IMG/VR virus record: IMGVR_UViG_3300037189_006654
Location: 1-25,976 of that record
DNA: 25,976 nt
Source of the DNA: a virus
Strand: one strand, 5' to 3'
The notes beneath the pieces were generated by a model. The model did not search any database. It saw only the letters and a list, made by a program, of their open reading frames with translations, and was not told where the DNA came from. Of the stretch, positions 24,525 to 25,976 are shown piece by piece. The position numbers and the translations under genes are program-made. How positions within the stretch are numbered: the first letter of the stretch is position 1; the number at the start of each line of letters is the position of its first letter.

Positions 24525-25976
24525 TTGGCAATTAATCCATCGTTTAACTGTGGCTACTTTGCTCCAGGTGATGGGCAAAGAATAGATCCACCTCCACCTG
24601 GAGGAGGGAGAAGACAGCCCCATGTAAGCCATAGGGAAAGAACGGACCCAAGAAGAACTCCAGGGGGTCCTATAATGCCCAGACCACCTGATGATGATAA
24701 GGGTGGAGGTAATCCAGAAAAGTTGTGCGTATATCCTAGTTGGACTTGTAATAGAAGACCTATCACTCAACCTTGGGATGATTCTTTTAATTGTACTGTA
24801 ACTGGTATTAATGGGTTTGTTAGATTATGTAAATGTGCTTATACAGAAAAAACTTGGTGTAGTTACAAAGCAATAGAGGGACCATGTGATAATCCCCCTA
24901 CTCTCGTCCCACCAGTTTATGATGATTTATCAAAGTGTTTCCAGAATTGTAAACCTAATAAAATTTTTGACTGTGATAGAAATCCAAGAACTTTAGAACC
25001 TAATCCAGGCAATCCTACTACTCCAAGTCCTGGTGGACCTTCTACTGGACCAAGCACATTTATTTTAATTCATGTGTGCAAGAAAAATCCAGGAACTGGT
25101 TATATAAATGCAGACTGCCCTCCCCCAGATCCTGGACAAATAGATTTATGTATTCGTTGTAGAAGACGAATAATAACTGTAGCTCGTTGTACAACTGAAG
25201 CTAGAACTGTAGATTTTGGGGAACAATATCAGTTTGGTCCTGGGGAATATGAATATGATTGGCAATGTACTGCTCAATGCAGACCAGAATTCGGACCATT
25301 AGAGTGTGAGTGGAGAAGTGTCACTGTTGATCCTAATAATCCAGCAGGTCCTTTTACACCAACTCCTGGAGGTGGAGGAGGTGGAATAACTCCAACCAAT
25401 CCAAGTAACCCAGCAGGACCCTTTACACCAACTCCAGGGGGAAGTGGTGGGAGTACAACCCCTACTAATCCAAGTAATCCAGCGGGAGGCTTGACTGGAA
25501 CTGGTCCTCAAAGTGGAAGTCCAAGCAGAAGTAGAGAATGTACTATTGATATATGGACTTGTTTAAGAACTCCAATAGTTCCACCAAAAAGAATTTTTAC
25601 TGGATGTCCAAGTTATTGTGTATGTACTATTTCAGAAAATACACAATGTGTTCAAAATTATCCTACAGGTAGACCAAAAAAATTAACTTGTCTACCTAAT
25701 GAAACCTGTGATCAATGTAGAAATAGATACACTTTTGCATTAGGAGAATATAAAAGTCCAAGTCAATGTCAATCTAATTGTACTACTAGAGTTGAGACTG
25801 ATTGCGGAAGTGTAATTCCAGATGTAAATGAACCCGGAGGAGGAGCCACTGGAACAGGAGAAGGAAATGGGGATGGTAATAGTGGAGGAGGAATAATTAT
25901 TCCAGGAGGAGCAGATACTCCAGGAGGTCTTACTTCAAGGCCCCCAAATTCTAATGGAGGAGGAATAATTTCAGGT
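24525..25976 (+). CDS. Cysteine-rich, Pro/Gly-linked modular protein, TTG start, 3' end outside window
   Basis: The frame is open from TTG at 24525 to the right edge: 484 codons with no stop. The first residues, MAINPSFNCGYF, resemble the MA-x-N starts of the two genes before it. It has 31 cysteines, 30 of them between residues 68 and 427, in three modules: residues 68-150, 185-261 and 339-427. Modules 1 and 3 share C-x6-C, x14, C-x-C, x7, C at the front and C-x3-C-x7-C at the end. Modules 2 and 3 share C-x2-C-R and Y-x-F-x-x-G-E-Y before a Q-C-x3-C ending. Pro/Gly/Thr linkers join them, one with a 23-residue tandem repeat, and a Gly-rich tail begins near 437. There is no signal peptide and I recognise no family. 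It may be a disulphide- or metal-stabilised virion appendage, judged by position only. Codon use and AT content match its neighbours. Confidence 0.85.
   Translation, partial: MAINPSFNCGYFAPGDGQRIDPPPPGGGRRQPHVSHRERTDPRRTPGGPIMPRPPDDDKGGGNPEKLCVYPSWTCNRRPITQPWDDSFNCTVTGINGFVRLCKCAYTEKTWCSYKAIEGPCDNPPTLVPPVYDDLSKCFQNCKPNKIFDCDRNPRTLEPNPGNPTTPSPGGPSTGPSTFILIHVCKKNPGTGYINADCPPPDPGQIDLCIRCRRRIITVARCTTEARTVDFGEQYQFGPGEYEYDWQCTAQCRPEFGPLECEWRSVTVDPNNPAGPFTPTPGGGGGGITPTNPSNPAGPFTPTPGGSGGSTTPTNPSNPAGGLTGTGPQSGSPSRSRECTIDIWTCLRTPIVPPKRIFTGCPSYCVCTISENTQCVQNYPTGRPKKLTCLPNETCDQCRNRYTFALGEYKSPSQCQSNCTTRVETDCGSVIPDVNEPGGGATGTGEGNGDGNSGGGIIIPGGADTPGGLTSRPPNSNGGGIISG
25338..25487 (+). repeat. 69-bp tandem repeat in the linker of the cysteine-rich gene
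   Basis: Units start at 25338, 25407 and 25476, a period of 69 bases (23 codons); the third is partial. The first two units encode NPAGPFTPTPGG followed by a Gly/Ser stretch and TPTNPS. They agree at 20 of 23 residues but differ at about 16 of 69 bases, mostly third codon positions. The third keeps only NPAGG. The repeat separates cysteine modules 2 and 3. Confidence 0.85.

Noticed and set aside
24504-24770. Minus-strand frames (Ser/Trp-rich) opposite the start of the cysteine-rich gene
   Set aside because: Their composition is the mirror of Pro/Gly/Arg codons on the plus strand. The plus frame is continuous for 484 codons with repeating cysteine modules.
1-25976. tRNA genes, CRISPR arrays, insertion sequences, integrase or attachment sites
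   Set aside because: None seen on either strand by reading; nearly all bases are accounted for by packed structural genes.

Overview
The window is a contiguous piece of a tailed-phage genome (or a closely related prophage) that encodes the tail tube end, baseplate and receptor-facing parts of a contractile-tailed virus with T4-type baseplate organisation. The evidence is the ordered set of recognisable families: a tape-measure-like protein, a tail-tube/baseplate adaptor, a small gp53/LysM-like wedge protein, a large hub protein, a gp5-like OB-fold plus beta-helix spike, gp25, gp6 (J-like), gp7 (tail protein I-like), then large fibre or appendage proteins. DNA is AT-rich throughout and genes are packed with 1- or 4-base overlaps. 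Several proteins, notably the 912-residue LamG protein, the two with the DN[LI]P..LEE N-terminus and the 125-residue small protein, recall those of marine T4-like myoviruses (cyanophage and pelagiphage type). That is memory-based family recognition, not a search result. The host cannot be named from this sequence.

Layout. Bases 1-432 hold the 3' end of a PD-(D/E)XK (RecB/Cas4-like) nuclease with a C-x2-C-x5-C cluster. A single minus-strand gene (374-703) overlaps its end tail to tail. A 41-base gap (704-744) separates this minus gene from a long plus-strand operon. A perfect TTGACA-N16-TATAAT promoter sits there, with the reverse of the T4 late box TATAAATA on the other strand. From 745 to the right edge everything is on the plus strand: a small hypothetical protein, tape measure, adaptor, gp53-like, hub, spike, LamG structural protein, gp25, gp6 and gp7 (to 16840). 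Then come two paralogous baseplate/fibre-type proteins (16840-18482), a beta-helix appendage protein (18484-22032), a second appendage protein with a related N-terminus (22035-24518), and a partial cysteine-rich protein running off the right edge (24525-25976).

How they work together (inference from the families). The tape measure and adaptor set tube length and join the tube to the hub. The hub carries the spike that punctures the cell envelope. gp25, gp53, gp6 and gp7 build the wedges around the hub. The last five genes probably supply peripheral parts that attach to the wedges and contact the host. Gene junctions from 2874 onward have gaps of 6 bases or less, which suggests one translationally coupled transcript.

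Most unusual is the right-end gene. It starts with TTG behind the strongest Shine-Dalgarno sequence in the window. It encodes at least 484 residues with 31 cysteines, arranged in three diverged copies of one cysteine module joined by Pro/Gly linkers, one of which contains a 69-bp tandem repeat. I recognise no family for it.
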